A stretch of 64,000 bases of DNA from NCBI GenBank assembly GCA_938048185.1, contig CALIVT010000008.1, forward strand, positions 1 through 64,000. The letters run 5' to 3'. Shown piece after piece: positions 51,328 through 60,954 of the stretch. How positions within the stretch are numbered: position 1 is the stretch's first letter; the number at the start of each line of letters is the position of its first letter. Made by a program: the position numbers and the translations under genes. The notes beneath the pieces were generated by a model. It worked only from the letters and a program-made list of their open reading frames with translations, was not told where the DNA came from and did not search any database. Source of the stretch: an uncultured Arenicella sp. Its GTDB lineage: Bacteria > Pseudomonadota > Gammaproteobacteria > Arenicellales > Arenicellaceae.

Positions 51328-52914
51328 TTAACTTTCTATTTGCGGCACGGATTCAAGCAATGATTGGGTGTAGCGGTGCTGCGGGTTTGACCATAAATTC
51401 TCGGTTCGGTTTACCTCTAAAATACGCCCTCGCTGTAACACCATAACGCGGTCACAAAGCGACCTAACTACCGCTAAGTCGTGCGAGATAAACAGCATGC
51501 TCAAGCTGTGCTTTTCAACTAACTGGATTATCAATTCAAGTATTTGTTTTTGAATGGTCACGTCGAGCGCCGATACGGGTTCGTCGGCAATGATTAATTC
51601 TGGCCGAGTTGAGATAGCGCGGCCAATCGCGATTCGTTGTCGCTGCCCACCCGAGAACTCGTGTGGATACTTCCTGATTGCGGTTCGAGCGAGGCCCACA
51701 TCATCCATCAGCGCGAGCACCTGATGCTCAATATTACTCCGCTTAGCCAAACCATGGTACAGCAGCGGTTCTGCCAAGGTATCAAACACCGTTCTTCTTG
51801 GATTTAACGATGCGTATGGGTCTTGAAAAATCATCTGCAGTTGCGGGCGCAGAAGTCGCATTTCTCGTTCACGCAAGCGAAGCAGCTCTCGACCGGCGAA
51901 ATGCACTTGGCCTGAGTCAGCAGGCACCAACTTTAAGATACTGCGGCCGATAGTCGACTTCCCTGAACCAGACTCGCCGACCAAACCTAAGATCTCGTTC
52001 TTTTGTAGCTCGAACGAAACATCGTCCACCGCGGTCAACCGCTTACCAGAATTTCGATCAAGAAAACTAACGTTGAGTTTGCTAACCGCTAAAACAGTGC
52101 GGCTCTGGCTTAAGTCTTCGCTTGTTTTCTCACCCCTTGGCACTGCGGCAAGCAGCTGCTGGGTGTAAGCGTGCTGTGGCGAGCGAAAGATATTGCTGGT
52201 GGCATTGCGCTCAACCACCCGACCACCTTTCATTACCAACACTTTGTGCGCGAGGCCTCGCACTACCGCTAGGTCATGAGAGACAAAAATGACGGCTAAA
52301 TCACGCGTCTTTTGCAGCTCTAAAATGAGGCTTAATATTTGCGCTTGAACCGTGACGTCTAAAGCGGTAGTCGGCTCATCGGCAATCAGCAGTTTCGGTT
52401 CCGTGATTAATGCCATCGCGATCATTACGCGTTGACGCATTCCACCTGAGAATTCGTGCGGGTAACTATTAAAGCGTTGCTCGGGGCGATCAATTCCGGT
52501 TTCGCGCATCAATTCAATCGCGCGATATTTCGCTTGGTGTCGAGTTTTTTGACGATTATAAACCAGAGGTTCAATAAGCTGCTCACCAATTGTTAGAAAC
52601 GGGTTCAAGCATGTCATCGGGTCTTGAAAGATCATTGCGATATCAGTCCCCCGAATTGATTGCAGTTCGGCGGCACTCATGGCCAGCAGGTCGCGACCAT
52701 CAAATAACGCCGTACCCGATTCAATTTTACCCGGAGGGCTGGGTACTAGCCCAAGCACACTATAGCAACACATCGATTTGCCGCTACCTGACTCGCCGAC
52801 GATTGCGAGCACTTCGCCTTTTTTAAGTTCGAAGCTAACATCATCTACCGCCGTCGTTACGCCGTTGCGAGTGTGGAAGCTCGTGGTTAGATTGCGAACG
52901 CTTAACAGTGCCAT
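51328..52914 (-). CDS. dipeptide/oligopeptide ABC transporter, fused double ATPase (DppD-DppF type)
   Basis: 528 residues from ATG 52912-52914, 7 bases after the permease stop; longer frames overlap that gene. Two complete ABC domains are joined: Walker A GESGSGKS in each (about 37 and 330), signature FSGGMRQRV and FSGGQRQRI, Walker B LLIADEPTTALD and LIIADEPVSALD. This is the YejF/GsiA-like architecture. It powers import of peptides through the adjacent permeases. It is last in the four-gene operon. Confidence 0.93.
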   Translation of the reverse strand: MALLSVRNLTTSFHTRNGVTTAVDDVSFELKKGEVLAIVGESGSGKSMCCYSVLGLVPSPPGKIESGTALFDGRDLLAMSAAELQSIRGTDIAMIFQDPMTCLNPFLTIGEQLIEPLVYNRQKTRHQAKYRAIELMRETGIDRPEQRFNSYPHEFSGGMRQRVMIAMALITEPKLLIADEPTTALDVTVQAQILSLILELQKTRDLAVIFVSHDLAVVRGLAHKVLVMKGGRVVERNATSNIFRSPQHAYTQQLLAAVPRGEKTSEDLSQSRTVLAVSKLNVSFLDRNSGKRLTAVDDVSFELQKNEILGLVGESGSGKSTIGRSILKLVPADSGQVHFAGRELLRLREREMRLLRPQLQMIFQDPYASLNPRRTVFDTLAEPLLYHGLAKRSNIEHQVLALMDDVGLARTAIRKYPHEFSGGQRQRIAIGRAISTRPELIIADEPVSALDVTIQKQILELIIQLVEKHSLSMLFISHDLAVVRSLCDRVMVLQRGRILEVNRTENLWSNPQHRYTQSLLESVPQIES

Positions 52915-52921
52915 AACCGGT

Positions 52922-53803
52922 TTAGTCCTTCGATACTCTAGGGTCGAGTGCATCGCGCAAACCATCGCCTAGAAAATTCAGCGCAAACAAGGTCAGTGAT
53001 AGCGCCAAGCCAGGAAATATAAGTAACCATGGCGAGTCTTCCATCACGTTTGCACCGTGCGAAATAAGCAGCCCCCAAGACGATTGCGGGGGTTGAATGC
53101 CTAAGCCTAAGAAGCTTAGAAACGCTTCAAGCAACATGACTTGCGGCACGGTAAGCGTGGCGTAGACAATGATCGGCCCGAGGCTATTGGGCACCACGTG
53201 CTTAGCGAGAATATGCGGCGTTGATAGCCCCATGGCACGCGCGGCTTCTACAAACTCTTGATTACGAATACTTAGGACCTGCGCACGAACGATGCGCGCC
53301 ATGGTTAACCATTCAACTGCGCCGATCGCCACAAACAACAGCAATACGCTGCGACCAAATACCACCATTAGTAGAATGATAAAAATAATAAACGGCAATG
53401 CGTAAAGCGCGTCGACAATGCGCATCATCACGGCATCAGTGCGCCCGCCTAAGTAACCGGCGATGGTGCCCCAGGTCACGCCGATAACGAGTGCGACGAA
53501 GGTCGCTATTAGACCAACTGCAAGCGAAACTCGGCCGCCATAAAGGACTCGAGTAAGCATGTCTCGACCAAATAAGTCGGTGCCAAACCAATGCGCGAAC
53601 GAGGGTGGTGTTGCCCCAAGCTCTAAGTTTTGTTGTTCATAGCCATAAGGCGCGATCCAAGGCGCTAATAGCGCAATGACGATTAACACACTTAGAACAA
53701 GCAAGCCAAAAACAGCCAGTTTATTTTTCTTCAATCGGCGCCACGCATCAGCCCAAAGCGACGCGCCCGGCTCGGCGTCCATAATTACATTGCCAACCGT
53801 CAT
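52922..53803 (-). CDS. peptide ABC transporter permease, DppC type
   Basis: 293 residues from ATG 53801-53803, which overlaps the upstream permease stop as ATGA; a TTG farther upstream in frame is less likely. It has an N-terminal cytoplasmic stretch (LWADAWRRLKKNKLAVFG), six membrane segments and the EAA-type loop VEAARAMGLSTPHILAKHVVPNS. The DALDPR C-terminus is standard for DppC/OppC. It forms the inner-membrane channel with the DppB-type protein. Confidence 0.92.
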   Translation of the reverse strand: MTVGNVIMDAEPGASLWADAWRRLKKNKLAVFGLLVLSVLIVIALLAPWIAPYGYEQQNLELGATPPSFAHWFGTDLFGRDMLTRVLYGGRVSLAVGLIATFVALVIGVTWGTIAGYLGGRTDAVMMRIVDALYALPFIIFIILLMVVFGRSVLLLFVAIGAVEWLTMARIVRAQVLSIRNQEFVEAARAMGLSTPHILAKHVVPNSLGPIIVYATLTVPQVMLLEAFLSFLGLGIQPPQSSWGLLISHGANVMEDSPWLLIFPGLALSLTLFALNFLGDGLRDALDPRVSKD

Positions 53804-54738
53804 ACAGACTGGCCGCGCAGTTGGTGTCGCAATTTGGGGTTCATCCAAGTTGCGAGCAAGTCTGACAGTAAGTTGAAAAAGATAATCAAGGTTGACAGAA
53901 AAATGGTGGTGCCAAGAATCATGGTGTAATCACGATTAAACGCAGCCTGAACATAGAAACGTCCTAAACCAGGAATTTGAAAAATCGTCTCAACGACGAA
54001 CGAGCCTGCAAGCAGGCCCGCGAACGCAGGTCCAAGGAACGCGATGGTCGGAATCAACCCGCCGCGCAACGCGTGCTTAAAAACGACAACGCGCTCGGGC
54101 AGGCCTTTTGCCCGCGCGGTGCGAATATAATCTTGGCTCATAACGTCCAACATGCCGCCGCGAGTAAGCCTTGCCACGTAGGCCGCATACGCCGCGCCTA
54201 ATGTGATCGAGGGCATAATTTTATCGCCCGGCAAATCACCCCAGCCCGATATCGGCAACCAGTTTAACCAGAACCCGAAGACCAATACCAAGAGCGGTCC
54301 GAGTAGAAACGTTGGCATGCAGATACCCAACATGGCTACCGACATTGGAATATAGTCCTGCGCGGTGTTCGGTTTTAGCGCCGCACACACGCCCGCTAAC
54401 ACACCCACGATAATCGCGACCAATAATGCATAGAGCGCAAGCTCCGCCGTCGCGGGTAAACCACTAAGAATCAAATCATGCACCGCCCAACCGGGATACT
54501 TAAACGACGGCCCCATATCCCCTCGTAGTAAATCGCCTAAATAATTCAAGTATTGCTGCCACATCGGCAAGTCCAGATTGTACTTAGCTTCCAGCGCGCG
54601 TTTAACCGCGGGAATTACCGGTTTATCCGCGTCAAAAGGCCCGCCAGGCGCTTGCCGAATTAGAAAAAACGTTGCTGTAATCACCGTAAATAATACGGGT
54701 ATTGACTGCAATAAACGCACCAGTACGAAGCGCAACAT
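53800..54738 (-). CDS. peptide ABC transporter permease, DppB type
   Basis: 312 residues from ATG 54736-54738, overlapping the stop of the binding-protein gene by one base (TAATG). It has six membrane segments, N-terminal LQSIPVLFTVITATFFLIR and PGGPF typical of DppB/OppB, and the EAA loop YIRTARAKGLPERVVVFKHALRG. It is translationally coupled at both ends, so the importer subunits are made in stoichiometric order. Confidence 0.92.
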   Translation of the reverse strand: MLRFVLVRLLQSIPVLFTVITATFFLIRQAPGGPFDADKPVIPAVKRALEAKYNLDLPMWQQYLNYLGDLLRGDMGPSFKYPGWAVHDLILSGLPATAELALYALLVAIIVGVLAGVCAALKPNTAQDYIPMSVAMLGICMPTFLLGPLLVLVFGFWLNWLPISGWGDLPGDKIMPSITLGAAYAAYVARLTRGGMLDVMSQDYIRTARAKGLPERVVVFKHALRGGLIPTIAFLGPAFAGLLAGSFVVETIFQIPGLGRFYVQAAFNRDYTMILGTTIFLSTLIIFFNLLSDLLATWMNPKLRHQLRGQSV

Positions 54739-56369
54739 TACTTTGGCTCCGCGCGCCAATCCGCGTCTAAGTAAACATAGCGCCAATTGTAATAGTTCAT
54801 AATGTTGGGCGGCATACCGTTGACTGAGGGGTGTATGAAATGATGGCTCGAATAGGTATAAATCGGAATGAAGGGCATGTCGCTTATTAGCAATGTTTCG
54901 GCATCGTAAAAATGCTTGTAGCGGGCTTTTCGAGTTTTCGCACTGGGCGCATCTTTTAACACTAATTTGTCAAAGTTCGGGTTAGCCCAGCCGGTTCGGT
55001 TGATTCCGCTGTCAGAGACCCACATATCGAGGAAGGTGTTCGGATCGACATAGTCAGCAATCCAACTGCCGCGCGAAATTTCATAATTGCCAGTCGCTTC
55101 ATCGTCAAGGTAGACCTTCCAATCCTTATTCTGTAATCGCACTTTAATGCCTAACTCTTTGTTCCACATTTGTTGTATAGCGATTGCAATCTTTCTATGT
55201 TGTTCGCTGCTGTTATATTGCAGCTCAATTTCAGGCAGGCCCTTACCGTTCGGGTAGCCCGCCTGGGCGAGTAAATTGCGCGCTGCACTCGGGTCATACG
55301 CAAACACTTGGGGCGGCTGATACCCGAGCAAGCCAGGAGGCACGATGCTGTAGGCAGGCGTAAACAAACCATTAAGCACGGTTCTAATTAAGGTCTCGCG
55401 GTCTATGCTCATCGCTAAGGCCTGCCGCACACGCTTGTCCTTCAAGTGTGGCTTTTTATTGTTGATACGATAAATATACGTACCGGCGTATGGCGCAATC
55501 GAAACATGGTGCGGCTTGTTTTCGTAATACCAAGGCAGGCGGTCAATCGAAGTTTCACTGGTGTAGTGCAGCTGACCCGCACGATACAGGCGCTCTTCAT
55601 TCGGCCCTACCTCATATGGATAGAATACTATTTTGTTTAACCTAACCTTGTCAGCCCCCCAATAAGTTTGGCTTTTACGCACAATTAGATGCTTGTTCAA
55701 ACGCCAATCATCCAGCTCGAACGGCCCATTAGTCACCATGTTTTGGGGCCGCGTCCAGCGCGTGTAAGACTCGTCCGGCTCACCCCATTTTTCGATCGTC
55801 GCACGGTGTACCGGAAAAGTAGAATAGTGATCAAGCAATTGCAAAAAATACGGTGTGGGGTTTGCCAGCTCTACGCGCAACGTAAAGTCATCTATGGCCG
55901 TCACCCCTACCTTAGAAAAATCCGAAACTTCACCATTAAAAAAACGTTCTGCATTCTTAATCGGGAAATACATAAACACATACTGGTTTCCCAGAGCTGG
56001 TTGCAGGCCACGCCACCACGACCAAACAAAATCGTGAGCGGTAACCGCATCGCCATTTGACCACTTGGCGTTTTGCCGTAAGCTAAAAGTATAAACTCGA
56101 CCATCGTCACTGACCGTCCAAGACTCAGCAACACCGGGTTGAATTTCTAAGGTTGCAGGGTGTTTACTCACCAAACCTTCAAACAACGCTAAGACAATAT
56201 AACTCTCGTTAACACCCGTAACTTGGTGCGGATCTAAGCCCTGCGGCTCTGCATTGTTGCCAATGTGCAACACTTGCGTGCGGTTGCCGCGTTCCACATT
56301 ACTGTCACCTTGCACGCACGCCGTTACGCTAAAAACGATAAAGCTCGCGAACACGATCAGTCTAAACAT
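54738..56369 (-). CDS. oligopeptide-binding lipoprotein (OppA-like, SBP family 5)
   Basis: 543 residues with a lipobox (VTACV). The SBP_bac_5 hallmarks are PQGLDPHQVTGVNES, EGLVSKHPATLEIQPGVAESW, RLYRAGQLHYTSE and VRQALAMSIDRETLI. It would deliver peptides to the DppBC-type channel from the periplasm. The size is that of peptide-binding OppA proteins. It is first in the four-gene operon and divergent from the POT transporter, with about 195 bases between them for the regulatory region. Confidence 0.93.
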   Translation of the reverse strand: MFRLIVFASFIVFSVTACVQGDSNVERGNRTQVLHIGNNAEPQGLDPHQVTGVNESYIVLALFEGLVSKHPATLEIQPGVAESWTVSDDGRVYTFSLRQNAKWSNGDAVTAHDFVWSWWRGLQPALGNQYVFMYFPIKNAERFFNGEVSDFSKVGVTAIDDFTLRVELANPTPYFLQLLDHYSTFPVHRATIEKWGEPDESYTRWTRPQNMVTNGPFELDDWRLNKHLIVRKSQTYWGADKVRLNKIVFYPYEVGPNEERLYRAGQLHYTSETSIDRLPWYYENKPHHVSIAPYAGTYIYRINNKKPHLKDKRVRQALAMSIDRETLIRTVLNGLFTPAYSIVPPGLLGYQPPQVFAYDPSAARNLLAQAGYPNGKGLPEIELQYNSSEQHRKIAIAIQQMWNKELGIKVRLQNKDWKVYLDDEATGNYEISRGSWIADYVDPNTFLDMWVSDSGINRTGWANPNFDKLVLKDAPSAKTRKARYKHFYDAETLLISDMPFIPIYTYSSHHFIHPSVNGMPPNIMNYYNWRYVYLDADWRAEPK

Positions 56370-56564
56370 AAGGATTTTTTCTTTAACTGTGATATTTTTG
56401 CCGGGTAATAAGGCGCACGTTGAAGTGCGCCAACTATCGACTATCGGACTGGACTCGTCAACCTACTCTCTTTTTTGAAAGAGTTTAGACATAAGATCAA
56501 CGAGCGATTCCGAAGTCGTTTTTCTATATGTAGCAATACCCAAGAACTTCCAAAGGAAATTTTT

Positions 56565-58295
56565 ATGACTGTATCAAGCGTAACCCCCGCTCGTGATCCG
56601 AACGAGAAAACCATTCTCGGGCATCCACGTGGGCTATTTATTTTATTCCTCACTGAAATGTGGGAGCGATTTTCGTACTACGGCATGCGTGGTCTGTTAA
56701 TCGTCTACCTTACACAACATTTTTTATTCTCAGATGAAAAATCAAGCTTAATTTACGGCGCGTATACCGCGCTCGTTTATGTAATGACAATTATCGGCGG
56801 CTCTCTAGCAGATAGATATCTCGGGGCTCGCAAAGCCGTGACCTTCGGCGCGATTCTACTAGTGTTAGGTCATTTTGGCATGGCATTCGAGGGCAACGGG
56901 TCAACTCAAAACTTGAGCTATAACGGCAACACGTATCAAATCGAATTGGATGGCCGAGGCGGCGATGCTCGACAACAACTTGTAACACCTCAAGGTCGCT
57001 CGTACGTGAACTTTAGTGAAACAACCATGAGCATTGACGACGCGACTGCACTTGGATTACCTGCGGTCATTGATCGAAGTGACATCACCATGAGTGTCGA
57101 GCGCGAAGAAAAATACGTAAACATCCTCTATCTCTCACTGGCATTATTGATTGCTGGGGTCGGTTTTCTAAAAGCAAACATATCAACCATTGTTGGCTCG
57201 CTTTATGGGTTTGGTGATTCTCGCCGAGACTCAGGCTTTACGATTTTTTATATGGGCATCAACATGGGCGCCTTCCTAGCGTCAATCGCATGCGGTTACT
57301 TAGGCATTGTGCATGGCTGGAAATACGGGTTCGGTTTAGCTGGTTTTGGTATGTTGTTGGGTCTCGCTATTTTCCTATTTAACCAGAGCTGGTTAGAAGG
57401 CAAGGCTGAGCCACCTTCAATGGAAAAACTTAAAGAAAAAGTATTCTTATTCATCGATCGTGAAATGCTGTGTTACCTCATCGGCATCGGCATCATCGTC
57501 GTGTCGATGCTGTTAGTAATGAACGAAGAATTGGTGGGCGGTATCCTTGGCCCAATTGGCATAGTCATGCTTATATTTCTAGTTGGCTATTCATTTATGG
57601 CGCTACAAGGGGATGAGCGTTCGCGTATGTTGGCGGCCATCTATTTCGTGTTAGCGCAAATACCGTTCTGGGCTCTTTTTGAGCAAGCAGGCTCATCGCT
57701 GAATTTATTTACCACGCGTTTGGTTGATAGAGAAATATTAGGCTGGTCAGTGCCAGGCCCCGTTTTTCAATCGCTGAATGCGGGCTTTATTTTCATCTTT
57801 GCACCGCTCGTGGCGTGGCTTTGGATTTGGTTAGCGAAACGTAACCTCAACCCGTCGACACCCGTTAAATTTGCAATCGGCGTGGCGCTTGCCGGCCTTG
57901 GTTTTCTAGCGCTAGTCGCAGGTATGAAAGGCTCAGGGCTAGAGGGCTTCACTCCCGTCATTTTCATCTTCTTAATTTACTGGATTCATACCATGGGCGA
58001 GCTCTTTGTTTCACCAGTGGGTCTGTCGGTGGTCACTAAACTTGCGCCGGCTAAGATCGTTGGCATGACCATGGGTGCATGGTTTCTGTACTCCGGCTTA
58101 TCAAACTACCTCGCTGGCGTGATAGCTCGAACCACCGGCGCTGAAACCATCGGCGGACAGATGACTAATGTAGCCGCAGCAAAAGCGGGCTATATAGAAG
58201 TTTATTCACAAGTTGGGTACATCGCGTTAGGTATCGCACTCGTAATGCTGATTATCTCTCCTGTTATTAAGAAAATGATGCGCGACGCTGATTAG
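56565..58295 (+). CDS. POT/PTR-family proton-coupled oligopeptide symporter
   Basis: 576 residues from ATG 56565, with AAAGGAAA upstream; an earlier in-frame Met adds 30 residues lacking family similarity. The POT signatures are LTEMWERFSYYGMRGLL with the ExxERFxYY proton site, and NMGAFLASIACGYLG. There are about 12-14 membrane segments, with an unusual soluble insert after segment 4 (about residues 110-190) that carries Gly/Asp-rich beta-like sequence, presumably periplasmic. It imports di- and tripeptides. The stop is 10 bases before the M2 peptidase start, so the two form one operon. Confidence 0.93.
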   Translation: MTVSSVTPARDPNEKTILGHPRGLFILFLTEMWERFSYYGMRGLLIVYLTQHFLFSDEKSSLIYGAYTALVYVMTIIGGSLADRYLGARKAVTFGAILLVLGHFGMAFEGNGSTQNLSYNGNTYQIELDGRGGDARQQLVTPQGRSYVNFSETTMSIDDATALGLPAVIDRSDITMSVEREEKYVNILYLSLALLIAGVGFLKANISTIVGSLYGFGDSRRDSGFTIFYMGINMGAFLASIACGYLGIVHGWKYGFGLAGFGMLLGLAIFLFNQSWLEGKAEPPSMEKLKEKVFLFIDREMLCYLIGIGIIVVSMLLVMNEELVGGILGPIGIVMLIFLVGYSFMALQGDERSRMLAAIYFVLAQIPFWALFEQAGSSLNLFTTRLVDREILGWSVPGPVFQSLNAGFIFIFAPLVAWLWIWLAKRNLNPSTPVKFAIGVALAGLGFLALVAGMKGSGLEGFTPVIFIFLIYWIHTMGELFVSPVGLSVVTKLAPAKIVGMTMGAWFLYSGLSNYLAGVIARTTGAETIGGQMTNVAAAKAGYIEVYSQVGYIALGIALVMLIISPVIKKMMRDAD

Positions 58296-58305
58296 GAGCA
58301 TGACT

Positions 58306-60123
58306 ATGAAAATCAAATCACTATTAATCGGCACCGCACTTTTTGTGTCGACGTCTTTTGTGGCATCAACGACTGTGTATGCAGATGGCCACGCTGAAAA
58401 GCAAGAAACCGCCAAAGAGTTTGTTGCTCGCATTCAAGAAGAAGGCCGAAAACTTGCAAAAGAAGTTGAAGCTGCTTACTGGGTGCGTAATACCTATATC
58501 ACGCCAGACACCGCCGTATTAGCCGCCAAAGCAGGTGAGCGGTCATTGGCATTTGAAAGCTCAGTGGTCGAGCAAGCTAAGCGTTTTAAAGGCACCAAAA
58601 TGGACGCCGAAACCGCGCGTGCCATTGAGTTGATGTTGCGCGGCTCGTCCGCCCCGGCGCCAAACGACCCTAAGCTTCAAGCTGAGCTCGCCCAGGTTTT
58701 GACCGATATGGAAGGCCAGTATGGCTCAGGCAAGTACTGTAACGAAAATGGCGAATGCCGCGAGCTGCAAGAGCTTGAAGCCGTTTTGGCCGAATCGCGT
58801 GACTACCAAGAACTGCTCGACGTTTGGCAAGGCTGGCGATCGGTTTCCCCGGCTTACCGCAAAACCTATCAGCGCTTTGTAGAGCTAGGCAATCAAGGCG
58901 CCCAGGACTCGGGCTATGAAAACCTCGCCGAAGCATGGAAGTCAGGATACGACATGGATACCGGCGAGTTCACAATTGAGGCGCGGCGTTTATGGGAACA
59001 GGTAAAACCATTTTATGAGGAGCTGCATTGCCATGTTCGTGCCAAATTAGGCGAGCAATACGGCACCGACAAGGTGCCGGCTGACGGCCCTATCCCAGCG
59101 CATTTATTGGGTAATATGTGGTCGCAAACGTGGGAAAATATTTACCCCATTATGGAGCCCTATAAAGGTGTTGCCTCGCTAGACGTGACTAAAGCACTCA
59201 AAGAGCAAGGTTATGATGAGTTGAAGATGACTAAGACAGCCGAAGGCTTCTTTACGTCATTAGGTCTGCCAGCCCTACCTGAGAGCTTTTATGAAAATTC
59301 CATGATCAAAAAACCACGTGATCGAAATGTGGTTTGCCACGCCAGCGCTTGGGATATGGATAACGGCAATGATCCGCGTATCAAGCAATGCGTCGAAATC
59401 ACAGAAGAGCAGCTCAGCACCTTGCACCACGAACTAGGTCACATCTACTACTACATCATGTACAAAGGCCAGCCGCCGATATTCAAAGGCGGCGCGCACG
59501 ATGGCTTTCATGAGGCAATTGGCGATACTATTGTGCTGTCAATGACGCCGAGCTACCTCAAAGAGAAAGGCTTGATCGACGAAGTTGTTGTGAGCGAAGA
59601 GGCAACGCTAAACAAGCAAATGAAGCTGGCCTTAGAGAAAATCGCGTTCCTACCCTTTGGTAAAATGATCGACGAATGGCGTTGGAAAGTTTTCTCAGGC
59701 GAAATAGCACCCGAAGACTACAACCAAGGCTGGTGGGATTTACGCACTGAATATCAAGGTATTAAACCGCCGCTAGCGCGCAGTGAAAAAGACTTTGATG
59801 CCGGTGCGAAGTACCACATTCCGGGCAACACGCCGTATACGCGCTACTTTTTGTCTTTCATTATGCAATTTCAATTCCACAAAGCATTGTGTGAAAAATC
59901 TGGACACAAAGGGCCGCTGCACGAGTGCTCAATTTACGACAATAAAGTTGCCGGTAAAGCCTTGGGCGATATGTTAACCATGGGTCAAAGTAAGCCTTGG
60001 CCCGATGCAATGGAAGCGCTAACCGGCCAACGTAAGATGGACGCCAGTGCGATCATTGATTACTTTGCGCCCTTGAACGCTTATTTAAAAGAGCAAAACG
60101 CAAACCGTCAATGCGGTTGGTAG
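58306..60123 (+). CDS. M2-family peptidyl-dipeptidase (angiotensin-converting-enzyme-like)
   Basis: 605 residues. Start ATG 58306 is preferred over ATG 58300 because GGAG (58295-58298) has proper spacing only to the second. The signal peptide ends TTVYA. The zinc site is HELGH (375-379) with the downstream ligand Glu in HEAIGD. Further ACE-like motifs are WDMDNG and QFQFHKALCE. It removes C-terminal dipeptides in the periplasm. Placed after the POT symporter, it would make dipeptides from longer peptides for uptake. Confidence 0.92.
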   Translation: MKIKSLLIGTALFVSTSFVASTTVYADGHAEKQETAKEFVARIQEEGRKLAKEVEAAYWVRNTYITPDTAVLAAKAGERSLAFESSVVEQAKRFKGTKMDAETARAIELMLRGSSAPAPNDPKLQAELAQVLTDMEGQYGSGKYCNENGECRELQELEAVLAESRDYQELLDVWQGWRSVSPAYRKTYQRFVELGNQGAQDSGYENLAEAWKSGYDMDTGEFTIEARRLWEQVKPFYEELHCHVRAKLGEQYGTDKVPADGPIPAHLLGNMWSQTWENIYPIMEPYKGVASLDVTKALKEQGYDELKMTKTAEGFFTSLGLPALPESFYENSMIKKPRDRNVVCHASAWDMDNGNDPRIKQCVEITEEQLSTLHHELGHIYYYIMYKGQPPIFKGGAHDGFHEAIGDTIVLSMTPSYLKEKGLIDEVVVSEEATLNKQMKLALEKIAFLPFGKMIDEWRWKVFSGEIAPEDYNQGWWDLRTEYQGIKPPLARSEKDFDAGAKYHIPGNTPYTRYFLSFIMQFQFHKALCEKSGHKGPLHECSIYDNKVAGKALGDMLTMGQSKPWPDAMEALTGQRKMDASAIIDYFAPLNAYLKEQNANRQCGW

Positions 60124-60136
60124 AGGCTCGTTCTCA

Positions 60137-60183
60137 CTCGCTGTTCGAAATAGCGAATTAATCGCTATTTCGGACGCAGCGAG
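60137..60183. repeat. long inverted repeat after the M2 peptidase gene
   Basis: Two nested stems: CTCGCTG/CAGCGAG outside and a 12-bp TCGAAATAGCGA/TCGCTATTTCGG (one G-T pair) inside, with a 5-base ATTAA loop. No T-tract follows, so it is not a canonical intrinsic terminator. It may stabilise the mRNA end or help Rho-dependent termination. Confidence 0.65.
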
Positions 60184-60261
60184 AAACCTCGTGTGACTAG
60201 CCCTATCTAGTTGCACGCAAGTCTCGTTCTCTAACCGTTGATACACTATTTAATCTGAATC

Positions 60262-60858
60262 ATGACCTTAATATCGGCCGCTCTACTTCTCTTTTTGGTA
60301 ATGGACCCGCTGGGCAATATCCCGCTCTTCCTGACCGCACTTAAAAACGTTGCGCCTGCGCGCCGTTTAAAAGTCATTGTGCGCGAGTTATTTATTGCAT
60401 TGACGGTGATGATTGTCTTCTTGTTTTCGGGTCAAGCGTTTCTCTCGGCGCTGCATATTTCAGAGCCAGCGTTAACGGCTACCGGTGGCGTAATCTTGTT
60501 CTTGATCGCTTTGAAAATGATCTTTCCGGCGGATAACTCAAATCATAAGCCGACCGAAGAAGAGCCTTTTATTGTGCCGCTCGCAATTCCCTATATAGCC
60601 GGGCCGTCGGCCTTAGCGACGCTGTTGTTAATCATGAACGGTGAACCTGAGCGTTGGCCAGAATGGCTGGCCGCGCTATTTGCGGCCTGGTTCGCGTCTG
60701 GTTTGATTTTAATCTGCGCTGGCCCATTGGCTAAGGTGCTTAGAAACAGAGGCTTGATTGCTATCGAGCGACTAATGGGAATGGTTCTGGTGGCGATTGC
60801 CATTCAAATGCTGATGAATGGCATCGCTCAATTTATCGAACAGATACGCGTGGCTTAG
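60262..60858 (+). CDS. MarC/YhgN-family inner-membrane protein
   Basis: 198 residues, six hydrophobic segments. It has the family patterns LLFLVMDPLGNIPLFLT near the N-terminus, GGVILFLIALKMIFP and PLAIPYIAGPSALATLLL. Once linked to multiple antibiotic resistance, these proteins have no established function. The 138-base gap from the peptidase gene holds a large hairpin, so it is probably a separate transcription unit. Confidence 0.88.
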   Translation: MTLISAALLLFLVMDPLGNIPLFLTALKNVAPARRLKVIVRELFIALTVMIVFLFSGQAFLSALHISEPALTATGGVILFLIALKMIFPADNSNHKPTEEEPFIVPLAIPYIAGPSALATLLLIMNGEPERWPEWLAALFAAWFASGLILICAGPLAKVLRNRGLIAIERLMGMVLVAIAIQMLMNGIAQFIEQIRVA

Positions 60859-60865
60859 TCATTTA

Positions 60866-60913
60866 CTTACTTAGCCATTTAACTACTTAGCCATTTAACT
60901 ACTTAGCCATCAG
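60866..60913. repeat. three tandem 16-bp repeats (CTTAGCCATTTAAC-type)
   Basis: Units at 60866-60881, 60882-60897 and 60898-60913 share the core TACTTAGCCATTTA and differ at two to four positions. They lie directly after the marC stop and end about 40 bases from the zapG stop. A fourth degenerate copy may start within the marC end. This looks like replication-slippage expansion in a convergent 3' region. Confidence 0.75.
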
Positions 60914-60954
60914 TTTCAGGGGCATTTAAAAATTGCTCCGCTTACTCTCTATGG

